From NCBI RefSeq assembly GCF_027158465.1, contig NZ_JAMKYL010000001.1:62001-126000 (forward strand): 64,000 nucleotides of DNA, in the 5' to 3' direction. A model generated the notes under the pieces. That model was not told the DNA's origin. It saw only the letters and a program-made list of their open reading frames with translations, and ran no database searches. Below are positions 1 through 8,041 of the stretch, in pieces (position 1 is the first letter of the stretch; each line of letters begins with the position of its first letter). The position numbers were made by a program, and so were the translations under genes. This DNA comes from Oxalobacter paeniformigenes (GTDB lineage: Bacteria > Pseudomonadota > Gammaproteobacteria > Burkholderiales > Burkholderiaceae_D).

Positions 1-1
1 A

Positions 2-928
2 AATACCGTCAAGCTGGGTATCATGGACGAAGAACGTCGTACCAGTGCCAACCTGAAAGCTTGTGTGGCTGAAGTACCGAATCGTCTGGCCTTCATCAAT
101 ACCGGGTTCCTTGACCGTACCGGCGATGAAATCCATACGTCGATGGAAGCCGGTCCGATGATCCGCAAGGGCGATATGAAGAAAACGCCATGGATCAACG
201 CCTATGAAGTCAATAATGTTCAGGTCGGTCTGGAATGCGGCATGAGAGGCCGTGCACAGATCGGCAAGGGCATGTGGGCCGCTCCGGATCTGATGGCCGA
301 TATGATCGCCCAGAAGGGAGATCACTTGCGTGCCGGTGCCAATACGGCATGGGTTCCGTCTCCGACAGCTGCCGTTTTGCATGCGATGCATTATCATCAG
401 GTCAATATCGAGGAAACACAGGCTGCGATGGAAAAACAGCCTTTCGTCGATGTTCTCGATGATTTGCTGACGATTCCGGTAACCGATACGCCGAACTGGT
501 CTCCGGAAGAAATCCAGCAGGAACTCGACAACAATGCGCAGGGCATTCTCGGCTATGTGGTTCGCTGGGTCAATCAGGGTATCGGTTGCTCCAAGGTGCC
601 GGATATTCGTGATATCGCCCTGATGGAAGACCGTGCCACGTTGCGTATTTCCAGCCAGCATATCGCGAACTGGTTGCGTCATGGCATCGCTACAGTTCCG
701 CAGGTCATGAGTACCTTGAAGAGAATGGCTGCTGTGGTCGATCAGCAAAACGCGGGCGATCCGACCTATCGCAGGATGACGGATGATTTCACTCATTCTC
801 CCGGATTCCGTGCCGCTTGCGATCTGGTATTCAGAGGGCTGTCGCAGCCGTCGGGTTATACCGATCCGCTGTTGCAGACGTGGCGTCAGAGAGCCAAGGA
901 ACAGTTCAAGTGTTCCTGTTGTTCGTGA
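2..928 (+). CDS. glcB: Malate synthase G, C-terminal part (5' end outside window)
   Basis: This enzyme condenses glyoxylate with acetyl-CoA to give malate, feeding two-carbon units into central metabolism. The reading frame is open from base 2, so the true start lies outside the window. About 308 C-terminal residues of a protein that is usually about 720 long are present. The stretch FINTGFLDRTGDEIHTSMEA and the later segment CSKVPDIRDIALMEDRATLRISSQHIANW match the malate synthase G family. The Asp in MEDRATL corresponds to the catalytic base known from the E. coli enzyme. The protein ends in an unusual cysteine-rich tail (KCSCCS). A strong hairpin terminator follows 20 bases after the stop, so this is the last gene of its transcript. 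Confidence 0.95.
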   Translation, partial: NTVKLGIMDEERRTSANLKACVAEVPNRLAFINTGFLDRTGDEIHTSMEAGPMIRKGDMKKTPWINAYEVNNVQVGLECGMRGRAQIGKGMWAAPDLMADMIAQKGDHLRAGANTAWVPSPTAAVLHAMHYHQVNIEETQAAMEKQPFVDVLDDLLTIPVTDTPNWSPEEIQQELDNNAQGILGYVVRWVNQGIGCSKVPDIRDIALMEDRATLRISSQHIANWLRHGIATVPQVMSTLKRMAAVVDQQNAGDPTYRRMTDDFTHSPGFRAACDLVFRGLSQPSGYTDPLLQTWRQRAKEQFKCSCCS

Positions 929-947
929 CAGGTGTTTATCGAGCACG

Positions 948-977
948 CAAAAAACCGGGAGATACTCCCGGTTTTTT
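948..977 (+). terminator. Rho-independent terminator after glcB
   Basis: Stem ACCGGGAG / CTCCCGGT with an ATA loop, flanked by an A-run and a T-run, so it could work on both strands. It lies just after the malate synthase stop codon. Confidence 0.85.
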
Positions 978-1108
978 GTTTTTGAAGCGTATGCAAAAGG
1001 TATAAGACGTGGAATGGGGCTGATGACGGAATACGGAAATGCCGACTGGCCTGCGGATCGCGGTATAGGGCAAAACGGTTGCCGTTGCTGTTTCGGGAGG
1101 AAGGCAAA

Positions 1109-1142
1109 TAAAAAAGCCCTGAAACGAAGCGTGTCTCAAGGC
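1109..1142 (-). terminator. Terminator downstream of tRNA-Leu
   Basis: Read on the minus strand, GCCTTGAGAC pairs with GTTTCAGGGC (two G-T pairs) around a 7-base loop and is followed by a T-run. It sits about 30 bases beyond the 3' end of tRNA-Leu. Confidence 0.6.
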
Positions 1143-1172
1143 CAGCGGGTAAAGTTGCAAATTGCGATCGTC

Positions 1173-1259
1173 TGGTGCCGGGAGCCGGAATCGAACCGGC
1201 ACGGTGTTTCCACCGGCAGATTTTGAGTCTGCTGCGTCTACCAATTTCGCCACCCCGGC
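1173..1259 (-). tRNA. tRNA-Leu (anticodon CAA)
   Basis: The minus strand folds into a class II tRNA with a long variable arm. The acceptor stem is GCCGGGG paired with TCCCGGC, followed by A73 and an encoded CCA. The anticodon stem GCAGA/TCTGC encloses the loop CTCAAAA, giving anticodon CAA for UUG codons. The variable arm is CGGTG-GAAA-CACCG and the T-loop is TTCGATT. Total length is 87 bases with CCA. No gene follows in the same transcript before the terminator at 1109-1142. Confidence 0.96.
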
Positions 1260-1314
1260 GACGCCTGTGCATTATCGCTGATTTGCCTCCGAAGGGCAAC
1301 AAAAACGCCGTTTT

Positions 1315-1620
1315 TCAGGCATTTTTTGTCGCGAAAATCGTAAAGTGTTCAACGATGGGCGGACGGGCGAAAAACGGCCCGACGACGCCACGCCATTGGG
1401 TGAAAGCGGGCGAACCGCGAAAATCGACAGTATGGTTTTCAAGGGTTTCCCAATAGTTCATCAGGACGTAGCGTTCGGGAGTTTCAATGCATTTGTTGAT
1501 GCGGTAGCCGATGAAACCTTTTGAGGGCGCGATGTATGTCTGAATGCCATGCTGGATAGCCTGGTCGAATTCAGCCTGTTTGCCAGGCTGGATCAGAATA
1601 TCGACGAGTTCGATGATCAT
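1315..1620 (-). CDS. Antibiotic biosynthesis monooxygenase (ABM) domain protein
   Basis: A 101-residue single-domain protein of the dimeric alpha/beta-barrel ABM fold. The opening (MIIELVDILIQPGKQAEFDQA) and the YVLMNYWETLENHTVDF segment are typical of this family of small putative monooxygenases and stress-related proteins. There is no signal peptide or membrane segment, so it is probably cytoplasmic. It is the last gene of the minus-strand run that includes ruvB and the Nudix gene, 80 bases after the latter. The substrate cannot be inferred, because the family includes heme-degrading, quinone-oxidising and signalling members. Confidence 0.8.
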   Translation of the reverse strand: MIIELVDILIQPGKQAEFDQAIQHGIQTYIAPSKGFIGYRINKCIETPERYVLMNYWETLENHTVDFRGSPAFTQWRGVVGPFFARPPIVEHFTIFATKNA

Positions 1621-1700
1621 GTTGTTTCCTGTCGGATAAAGACGGAGATTGTACCATCGATCGGCGTGGAGCGGATTTGGTGAAGGAGCGAAGGTTCCGG

Positions 1701-2111
1701 TCAGTGCGGGTAACGGTATTCATCCAGCCAGTGGAGCAGGGGAATCGTTGCAGGCAGCAACGGTTCGACATGGATGTCGCCTTGCCAGCAAAAAGCCTGT
1801 CCTTCGCGACTTTGCGGTATACCGTGCCAGTGGCGACTGATGAAAAAATGCAGGCGGACGTGGGCATGCGGATAGACGTATTCGACACAGCACCATGGGG
1901 AAGCCGACAAAATGGTAATGCCCAGTTCTTCCATGAATTCGCGTTTGAGTGCGTTTTCAACGGTTTCACCGGTTTCGACCTTGCCGCCCGGAAATTCCCA
2001 GTAACCTGCATATGGTTTGCCTGCCGGTCTTTGGGCCAGCAGGACATCGCCGTTTTCCTGCATGAGAATCCCGACGGCGACATCGACTGGAGAGTGTTTT
2101 GCTGAAGTCAT
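1701..2111 (-). CDS. MutT-like Nudix hydrolase (8-oxo-dGTP diphosphatase type)
   Basis: This protein is expected to hydrolyse oxidised nucleotides such as 8-oxo-dGTP and so prevent mutation. The Nudix box is complete (GGKVETGE, then REFMEELGI), with the metal-binding glutamates in place. FPGGKVE and the C-terminal LPATIPLLHWL pattern fit MutT. I chose the ATG at 2111 (136 residues) because it overlaps the ruvB stop by 4 bases (ATGA), the usual coupled arrangement. An ATG 18 bases upstream is also open. Its position directly behind ruvB suggests co-expression with recombinational repair. The exact substrate is inferred from the family. Confidence 0.88.
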   Translation of the reverse strand: MTSAKHSPVDVAVGILMQENGDVLLAQRPAGKPYAGYWEFPGGKVETGETVENALKREFMEELGITILSASPWCCVEYVYPHAHVRLHFFISRHWHGIPQSREGQAFCWQGDIHVEPLLPATIPLLHWLDEYRYPH

Positions 2112-3172
2112 TTCGTTGTCTCGTCCCACAGATCGCCGGTTTGGCTTGATGAAGGGGCCGCGATACCGAAATGACGATAAGTCGCTGTGGTAGCGATACG
2201 GCCGCGTGGTGTGCGTTGCAAATAACCCTGTTGTATCAAATAAGGTTCCAGTACATCTTCGATGGTATCGATTTCCTCGCCGATGGCGGCAGCCAGATTG
2301 GCGATACCGACCGGACCGCCGCTGAACTTGAAGAGTACCGCTTCAAGCAATTTGCGATCCATCAGGTCAAATCCAACCGGATCGACATCCAGCATTTTCA
2401 GGGCGGCATCGGCGATGTCACGGGTGATTTTTCCGGTGCCCTTGACTTCGGCATAGTCGCGTACGCGGCGAAGCAGTCGGTTGGCGATACGTGGTGTTCC
2501 TCGTGCACGGCGCGCGATTTCGCGGGCGCCATCCTGTACGATCGGTGCTTTCAGCAGCATGGCGCTGCGCGTTACGATACGGGTCAGATCGTCGATGTCG
2601 TAAAATTCCAGTCGTGCGACGACGCCGAAACGGTCGCGTAGCGGGTTGGTCAGCATGCCAGCCCGTGTGGTGGCGCCGATCAGGGTGAACGGTTGCAAGT
2701 CGAGCTTGACCGAACGGGCTGCGGGACCTTCGCCAATCAGGATGTCGATCTGGTAATCTTCCAGGGCAGGATAAAGGATTTCCTCAACGACAGGCGACAT
2801 CCGGTGTATTTCGTCGATGAACAGGACATCGTTGGCTTCCAGATTGGTCAGGATGGCGGCCAGATCGCCTGCGCGCTCCAGCACAGGGCCGGAAGTCTGG
2901 CGCAGATTGACGCCCATTTCGCGGGCGATGATGTGTGCCAGCGTCGTTTTGCCGAGACCAGGCGGGCCGAACAGCAAGGTATGATCAAGCGCTTCCCCAC
3001 GTTTTTTTGCAGCAGCGATGAAAATTTCCAGTTGCTCACGAGTTTTGTGCTGGCCGACGTATTCGTTCAGGAATTTTGGACGCAAGGCACGTTCGATCGC
3101 TTCTTCATTGGGAGACGCGGTTTTTGCGTCGATAAGTCGTTTTTCGCTGAAATCGTCGGTCTGGATGCTCAT
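2108..3172 (-). CDS. ruvB: Holliday junction branch migration ATPase RuvB
   Basis: RuvB is the hexameric ring motor that pumps DNA through the RuvA-bound Holliday junction during recombinational repair. The protein has 354 residues, the usual length. Walker A is GPPGLGKT at about residues 69-76 and Walker B is VLFIDEIHR at about 116-124. Downstream are the sensor segment GATTRAG, the arginine-finger region and the C-terminal winged helix ending near RTPRGR. It follows ruvA by 24 bases on the same strand and overlaps the start of the MutT-like gene. ruvC-ruvA-ruvB in this order, behind purH, is a common betaproteobacterial arrangement. Confidence 0.98.
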   Translation of the reverse strand: MSIQTDDFSEKRLIDAKTASPNEEAIERALRPKFLNEYVGQHKTREQLEIFIAAAKKRGEALDHTLLFGPPGLGKTTLAHIIAREMGVNLRQTSGPVLERAGDLAAILTNLEANDVLFIDEIHRMSPVVEEILYPALEDYQIDILIGEGPAARSVKLDLQPFTLIGATTRAGMLTNPLRDRFGVVARLEFYDIDDLTRIVTRSAMLLKAPIVQDGAREIARRARGTPRIANRLLRRVRDYAEVKGTGKITRDIADAALKMLDVDPVGFDLMDRKLLEAVLFKFSGGPVGIANLAAAIGEEIDTIEDVLEPYLIQQGYLQRTPRGRIATTATYRHFGIAAPSSSQTGDLWDETTK

Positions 3173-3196
3173 GTCGAATCCGTTGTATGTCGTTGC

Positions 3197-3778
3197 CTAA
3201 CCTCTGGACAAGGCTTTCAGGGCCATTTTAATACCGTCTGGCACATTGCAGTCGTTCGGCAGCTGTTTCATGGCGAGCAGCGTTTCTTTTTCAGAATAAC
3301 CCAGTGCCAGCAAGGCGTTTTGTATATCGGAGCGCGGATCGTCAGGTGACGGGCGTGTGGCGGCGGCGAGTGTCCCGCTATCGAGTTTTCCTTTCAGTTC
3401 CAGCAACAGCCGTTCGGCGGTTTTCTTGCCGATACCGGGGATACTCGTCAGTCGTGACGTGTCCTGCATGGCGACAGCCTGAGCCATATCCGTGACGGAC
3501 AGTCCGGACAAAAGTGCCAGTGCGGTTCGTGCGCCGATGCCTGTAATACGGATCAGCTGACGGAACAACGCTCTTTCCTCAAGGTTGCCGAATCCGTACA
3601 GAATATGGGCGTCCTCGCGGATAGCGAGGTGGGTAAACAGCGTGACTTTTTCGCCGATGGCAGGAAGATTGTAAAACGTGCTCATGGGGACGTCGATTTC
3701 GTAACCGACGCCATGGCAGTCAACCAGCAGCTGTGGCGGGTTTTTCTGCAACAGGATACCGTGTATGCGACCGATCAT
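3197..3778 (-). CDS. ruvA: Holliday junction DNA helicase subunit RuvA
   Basis: RuvA is the tetrameric platform that binds four-way junctions and loads RuvB. The protein is 193 residues from the ATG at 3778, which gives the family's characteristic start MIGRIHG. A TTG nine bases upstream is open but unlikely. The N-terminal OB-fold, the two helix-hairpin-helix motifs (around LIRITGIGARTALALLSG and LTSIPGIGKKTAERLLLEL) and the small C-terminal RuvB-binding domain (IQNALLALGYSEKE) are all visible. It lies between ruvC and ruvB in the same direction. Confidence 0.97.
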   Translation of the reverse strand: MIGRIHGILLQKNPPQLLVDCHGVGYEIDVPMSTFYNLPAIGEKVTLFTHLAIREDAHILYGFGNLEERALFRQLIRITGIGARTALALLSGLSVTDMAQAVAMQDTSRLTSIPGIGKKTAERLLLELKGKLDSGTLAAATRPSPDDPRSDIQNALLALGYSEKETLLAMKQLPNDCNVPDGIKMALKALSRG

Positions 3779-3813
3779 GTTATGCAATCAGATAATGGGA
3801 AATCGTAAGTATA

Positions 3814-4359
3814 TTACCGGATAAGTCTGCCGCGCCGGATACGGAATGACGTCAGATTGCCGAGTACAGCGGCTTTTTCCAGTGCCTGTACTGCATCGAA
3901 GCCATGCGCGTGGCAGATGGCGGCGCCCAGTGCGTCGGCAGCATCGCTGGCGGGCGCTCCCGGAAGCGACAGCAGGCGTTGTACCATTTCCTGAACCTGT
4001 TTTTTTTGTGCCTTGCCATGTCCGACGACAGCTTGCTTGATCTGCAATGCCGTGAATTCGTGAACGGTCAGTCCGGATGCAACCAGCGCACTGATAGCCG
4101 CACCGCGTGCTTGTCCCAGAAGCAGTGTGGATTGCGGATTGACATTGACGAAAACTTTTTCGATGGCTGCGCAGTCGGGTTGATATCGGGCGATGATTTC
4201 GCTGACACCGTCGAAAATGGTTTTCAGACGTAACGGCAGGCTTGCATCAGATGGCGTTTTGACGGTGCCGGATGCGATATAGCGCAGGGTCATGCCCTGT
4301 TTGTGGATCAGACCGAAACCGGTGGTTCTCAGACCTGGATCGATACCGAGGATTTTCAT
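3814..4359 (-). CDS. ruvC: Crossover junction endodeoxyribonuclease RuvC
   Basis: RuvC cuts Holliday junctions symmetrically to resolve them. From the ATG at 4359 the protein is 181 residues and begins MKILGIDPG, the canonical start, with the first catalytic Asp at residue 7. Other acidic active-site residues are the Glu in AAIEKVFVN and the two Asp of SDAADALGAAICHAH. An upstream ATG at 4398 adds 13 residues and has a G-rich stretch in front of it (GGGGG), so the longer form cannot be excluded. It sits between purH and ruvA and completes the ruvCAB resolvasome set. Confidence 0.95.
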   Translation of the reverse strand: MKILGIDPGLRTTGFGLIHKQGMTLRYIASGTVKTPSDASLPLRLKTIFDGVSEIIARYQPDCAAIEKVFVNVNPQSTLLLGQARGAAISALVASGLTVHEFTALQIKQAVVGHGKAQKKQVQEMVQRLLSLPGAPASDAADALGAAICHAHGFDAVQALEKAAVLGNLTSFRIRRGRLIR

Positions 4360-4416
4360 GGCGGTGCCTGTTGCAGGCAATGTGGATGTGCCGGCCATGA
4401 AAACCCCCGTTTCCCG

Positions 4417-5982
4417 TCAGTGACGGAAGTGGCGTACCGAGGTGAAGACCATGGCGATGCCGTGTTCATCGGCGGCGGCGATCACTTCGGGATCGCGGAC
4501 GGAACCGCCTGGCTGGATAACGGCAGTCGCGCCGGCATTGGCGACGATGTCAAGGCCGTCACGGAACGGAATGAAAGCGTCCGAAGCGACGACGGAGCCT
4601 TTGAGGGACAGCCCGGCGTTGGCAGCTTTCATGGTGGCAGTACGCGCAGCGTCCACACGGCTCATCTGGCCGGCGCCGATGCCCAGTGCCATGCCGTTTC
4701 CGCAGAAGACGATCGCGTTCGATTTGACGAACTTGACGACTTTCGATGCGAACAGCATGTCTTGCATCTGTTGGGGAGTCGGTTGTTTTTTCGTGACGAC
4801 TTTCAGATCGCCTGCAATGATATCCACGATGTCGGGAGACTGGACGAGCAGGCCGCCGCCGACGCGTTTGAGGTCGAATGTATTGGTATTGGTTCCCAGT
4901 GCGATCTGCAACAGACGCAGGTTTTTCTTGCGGTTGAAGATGCTCTTGGCTTCTTCGGTAAAGGATGGTGCGATCAATACTTCGACGAACAGTTTGGCGA
5001 CTTCTTCGGAAGTACGGGCATCAAGTTCGCCATTGAAAGCGATGATGCCGCCAAATGCCGCTTCCGGATCGGTTTGCAGCGCTTTTTTGTAGGCTTCCAG
5101 CAAGTCCTTGCCGGTCGCGACGCCGCAAGGATTGGCATGTTTGATGATGACACAGGCAGGTTCGTTGAAATTCTTGACGCATTCCCATGCGGCGTCGGCA
5201 TCGCTGATATTGTTGTAGGACAGTTCCTTGCCTTGCAGCTGACGATAGCTGGCCAGTGTACCTGGCGCGATGTTTCTTTCACGATAGAAAGCGGCGGACT
5301 GGTGCGGGTTTTCACCGTAACGCATATCCTGCACTTTTTCGAATTGAAGGTTCAGGATTTCCGGATAGGTCTGGCGGTTCTGGTGCTTCTTGTCCGCTTT
5401 CAGACTGGACATGTAGTTGGCGATCGCGCCGTCGTACTGTGCGGTATGGGCGAACGTTTTCTTGGACAGCTCGAAACGTGTGTCCATGGAAAGCGAACCG
5501 TCGTTCTTTTTCATTTCGGCGATGATGTCGCCATAGTCGGATGGATCGCAGACGACGGCGACATCGCGGTAGTTCTTCGCCGCGGAGCGCAGCATGGCAG
5601 GGCCGCCGATATCGATGTTTTCGATAGCGTCTTCCAGCGTGCAGTTTTCACGGGCGATGGTTTGCTGGAACGGATACAGGTTGACGACGACCATGTCGAT
5701 GGTATGGATTCCCTGTTGTTCGATCGCGGAAATATGCGATGGCAAGTCGCGTCTTGCAAGAATGCCGCCATGAATCTTGGGGTGCAGCGTCTTGACGCGG
5801 CCGTCAAGCATTTCCGGAAAACCGGTGTAGTCGGCGACTTCGGTTACGGGTACGCCGTTTTTTTCAAGCAGTTCTGCTGTTCCGCCGGTAGAGAGGATCA
5901 CCATGTTCATGGAAGCCAGTTCTCTGGCGAAATCGACAATACCTGTTTTGTCGGAGACGGAGATCAGGGCAAATCGAGTCAT
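4417..5982 (-). CDS. purH: Bifunctional AICAR formyltransferase / IMP cyclohydrolase PurH
   Basis: PurH catalyses the last two steps of de novo purine synthesis. It transfers a formyl group from 10-formyl-tetrahydrofolate to AICAR, then closes the ring to IMP. The protein is 521 residues from the ATG at 5982 (MTRFALISVSDKTG), matching the family start. A TTG start seven codons upstream is open but weaker. The N-terminal MGS-like cyclohydrolase domain (STGGTAELLEKNGV, HPKIHGGIL) is followed by the transformylase domain (CGVATGKDLLEAY, EAAFGGIIAFN, GVVASDAFIPFRDGLD). The C-terminus AMVFTSVRHFRH is typical. It lies between fis and ruvC with short gaps, in one probable operon. Confidence 0.97.
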   Translation of the reverse strand: MTRFALISVSDKTGIVDFARELASMNMVILSTGGTAELLEKNGVPVTEVADYTGFPEMLDGRVKTLHPKIHGGILARRDLPSHISAIEQQGIHTIDMVVVNLYPFQQTIARENCTLEDAIENIDIGGPAMLRSAAKNYRDVAVVCDPSDYGDIIAEMKKNDGSLSMDTRFELSKKTFAHTAQYDGAIANYMSSLKADKKHQNRQTYPEILNLQFEKVQDMRYGENPHQSAAFYRERNIAPGTLASYRQLQGKELSYNNISDADAAWECVKNFNEPACVIIKHANPCGVATGKDLLEAYKKALQTDPEAAFGGIIAFNGELDARTSEEVAKLFVEVLIAPSFTEEAKSIFNRKKNLRLLQIALGTNTNTFDLKRVGGGLLVQSPDIVDIIAGDLKVVTKKQPTPQQMQDMLFASKVVKFVKSNAIVFCGNGMALGIGAGQMSRVDAARTATMKAANAGLSLKGSVVASDAFIPFRDGLDIVANAGATAVIQPGGSVRDPEVIAAADEHGIAMVFTSVRHFRH

Positions 5983-6027
5983 GATAGAAGAAATTGCAGT
6001 CAATAAAAGGTAAAAAGAGAGCGCTGG

Positions 6028-6261
6028 TTACAAAAGGCCGTGTTCCAGCAGTTTTTTCCGCAGGGTATTGCGGTTGATGCCCAGCATTTCTGCTGCATGG
6101 GACTGGTTGTTTTTGGCATGGGCCATGACAGCCATCAGGACAGGTTTTTCAACCGTACGCATAATCATGTTATAGACATCGGTTGGTTTCTGGCCGTCGA
6201 GATCATCGAAGTATTCCTGCAGGCTTTGCAGGATAACATCCTGAATATGCTCTTTGCTCAT
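6028..6261 (-). CDS. fis: Fis-family DNA-binding protein
   Basis: A 77-residue protein consisting essentially of the Fis helix-turn-helix. The C-terminal half (NNQSHAAEMLGINRNTLRKKLLEHGLL) matches the Fis/NtrC recognition helices closely. Fis bends DNA, shapes the nucleoid and activates rRNA promoters. This short form, which lacks part of the N-terminal arm of the 98-residue E. coli Fis, is normal for betaproteobacteria. It lies 57 bases downstream of dusB and 45 bases before purH on the same strand. dusB-fis is one of the best conserved proteobacterial gene pairs. Confidence 0.95.
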   Translation of the reverse strand: MSKEHIQDVILQSLQEYFDDLDGQKPTDVYNMIMRTVEKPVLMAVMAHAKNNQSHAAEMLGINRNTLRKKLLEHGLL

Positions 6262-6318
6262 CTTGCATTTCCAATGGCTGCCGTGTATGGCATGCCGGTC
6301 AATCTGAATTACAAATTG

Positions 6319-7305
6319 TTATTGTACCCGTTCACCGTGTTCAAGTAGAGATATAAAGAAGCGATCGATCTCATTTATTTGCTGTTCACAGGTAACGGCG
6401 ATGTTGGTTTTTTGCCGCAGTCGTTCGCCGTCTGGCAGATTCCGTGCATACCATCCGATATGTTTTCGGGCATTGCGAACGCCGATAGCCTCGCCGTAAA
6501 AATCGTAATGTTCCATCAGGTGTTCACGCAGAATCTGCCAGATTTCACGCCATGAAGGTTGATCAGGCAGGGTGCCGTGTTCAAGAAAACAGCCGATATC
6601 GCGAAAAATCCATGGATTTCCCTGCGCGGCGCGTCCGATCATGACGGCATCGGCTTTCGTGTATTCCAGTACGGCTTTTGCCTTGTGCGGCGAACCGATG
6701 TCGCCATTGGCGACGACGGGAATGGATACGCGTGATTTTACTTCGGCGATCGTATCGTATTCCGCATGTCCCCGATAGCCGTCGGCACGGGTGCGTCCAT
6801 GCAGTGTGAGCATGGCGATACCGGCCGATTCCGCAATTGATGCGATGGCAGGTGCATTGATATGGTCGCGATCCCAGCCGGTACGGAATTTGAGTGTGAC
6901 GGGAACGTCAACGGCTTGTATGACCGCATCGAGAATTTTGCCGACCAGCCGTTCGTCTTGCAAAAGGGCTGAACCGCACCAGTTGTTGCAAACCTTCTTC
7001 GCGGGGCATCCCATGTTGATGTCGATGATTTGCGCTCCCTGATCGACGTTGTAACGGGCGGCATCCGCCATGATGGTCGGGTCGGAACCGACGATCTGGA
7101 CGGCGCGCGGTTCCTGTTCGCCGGCATGTACGATCCGTTTCCGGCTTTTGAGGGTGTCGCGCAACATCGGGTTGGCTGCTGCCATTTCGGATACTGCATA
7201 GCCTGCGCCCAGCCGTTTGCACAATTGGCGGAATGGACGGTCAGTGATGCCTGCCATCGGTGCAAGGATGAGATTGTTGGAAAGGGCATAGGGGCCGATT
7301 TGCAT
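6319..7305 (-). CDS. dusB: tRNA-dihydrouridine synthase B
   Basis: This flavoprotein reduces uridine in the D-loop of tRNAs to dihydrouridine using NADPH. The protein has 328 residues with a TIM-barrel Dus fold. Visible motifs are LAPMAGITDRPFR near the N-terminus, DINMGCPAKKVCN with the catalytic Cys, TLKFRTGWD, and the FMN phosphate-binding segment VVANGDIGS / DAVMIGRAAQGNPW. The close pairing with fis supports assignment to DusB rather than DusA or DusC. It probably leads the dusB-fis-purH-ruvCAB run. Confidence 0.96.
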   Translation of the reverse strand: MQIGPYALSNNLILAPMAGITDRPFRQLCKRLGAGYAVSEMAAANPMLRDTLKSRKRIVHAGEQEPRAVQIVGSDPTIMADAARYNVDQGAQIIDINMGCPAKKVCNNWCGSALLQDERLVGKILDAVIQAVDVPVTLKFRTGWDRDHINAPAIASIAESAGIAMLTLHGRTRADGYRGHAEYDTIAEVKSRVSIPVVANGDIGSPHKAKAVLEYTKADAVMIGRAAQGNPWIFRDIGCFLEHGTLPDQPSWREIWQILREHLMEHYDFYGEAIGVRNARKHIGWYARNLPDGERLRQKTNIAVTCEQQINEIDRFFISLLEHGERVQ

Positions 7306-7367
7306 GATGGAAACAAAACGAAAAGAGGTTACCCGTGAAATGCCGGCAAGACCGGCGGGAGCATGTA

Positions 7368-8033
7368 TCAGTAATGCTGGTAATAGTCGACCGGCGGTTT
7401 TTTGGCTTCTTCAAGATGGGAAGCTTCTCCCCATTGGAGTAATTGCAAGGTACCGTCATGCCAGCGGAAGCGGTTGATGCTGGTATTCAAAACCGGCATT
7501 TTGCAACGCGTGCCGAGCGGGATGCCGCATGCGGTGCGGTATGCTGTTTCGATGACGCCGAAGTGCGTGACGATCGCGATGCGCTTGCCGGCATAACGCG
7601 TCGCTGCATGTTTGATGGCATTCAGGGCACGATGATGGAACTGGCGCGGACTTTCGGTTTTGCGTTCGCCGTCGGGAAAAAAATGGTCGGGATCGGCGGC
7701 ATACCATGCCGCGTAGGATTGCGGGTAGGCATCGCGGATTTCTTCGTCTCGCATGCCTTCGCAGGCTCCGTAGCAGCGCTCGCGGAACATTTTGTCCGCC
7801 AGAACCGGCAAATGGTGCATACGGGCGATTTCATGCGCTGTCTGGTAGGCACGTTGCAAGTCGCTGGAAAAAATCGCATCCAGTGGCTCGTCGCGCAGGA
7901 TTCCGGCAAGCGTGACGGCCTGCAGCCGGCCTTTTTCGTTGAGCGGGATATCGCTGTGTCCCTGCAAACGTTTGAGCTGGTTCCAGGCTGTTTGGCCATG
8001 CCGGATGATGAGAATGTCGGTAGGCTGGTTCAC
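7368..8033 (-). CDS. Histidine phosphatase family protein (phosphoglycerate mutase-like)
   Basis: This is a 221-residue member of the histidine phosphatase superfamily. The phospho-accepting RHG motif is in ILIIRHGQTAWN, a catalytic Glu lies near ERCYGACEGMRDEEI, and the second catalytic His is in IAIVTHFGVIETAYR. Members include cofactor-dependent phosphoglycerate mutases, CobC-type phosphatases and broad-specificity sugar phosphatases. The sequence alone does not decide between them. The open frame extends far upstream, but the extension is the wrong frame of the PEBP gene. I chose the GTG at 8033 (VNQPTDILIIRHG), which begins 8 bases after the PEBP stop, so the two are probably co-transcribed. 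Confidence 0.88.
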   Translation of the reverse strand: MNQPTDILIIRHGQTAWNQLKRLQGHSDIPLNEKGRLQAVTLAGILRDEPLDAIFSSDLQRAYQTAHEIARMHHLPVLADKMFRERCYGACEGMRDEEIRDAYPQSYAAWYAADPDHFFPDGERKTESPRQFHHRALNAIKHAATRYAGKRIAIVTHFGVIETAYRTACGIPLGTRCKMPVLNTSINRFRWHDGTLQLLQWGEASHLEEAKKPPVDYYQHY

Positions 8034-8041
8034 TTGAAGTC

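Noticed and set aside
936..1302. Open frames on both strands around 1.0-1.3 kb (including one reading MAKLVDAADSKSAGG)
   Set aside because: They are translations of the tRNA-Leu gene and its terminator. This peptide is a well-known annotation artefact of tRNA-Leu.
4303..6006. 567-codon plus-strand open frame opposite purH and ruvC
   Set aside because: It is the antisense shadow of purH, whose protein matches its family along the full length. The shadow has no recognisable domain.
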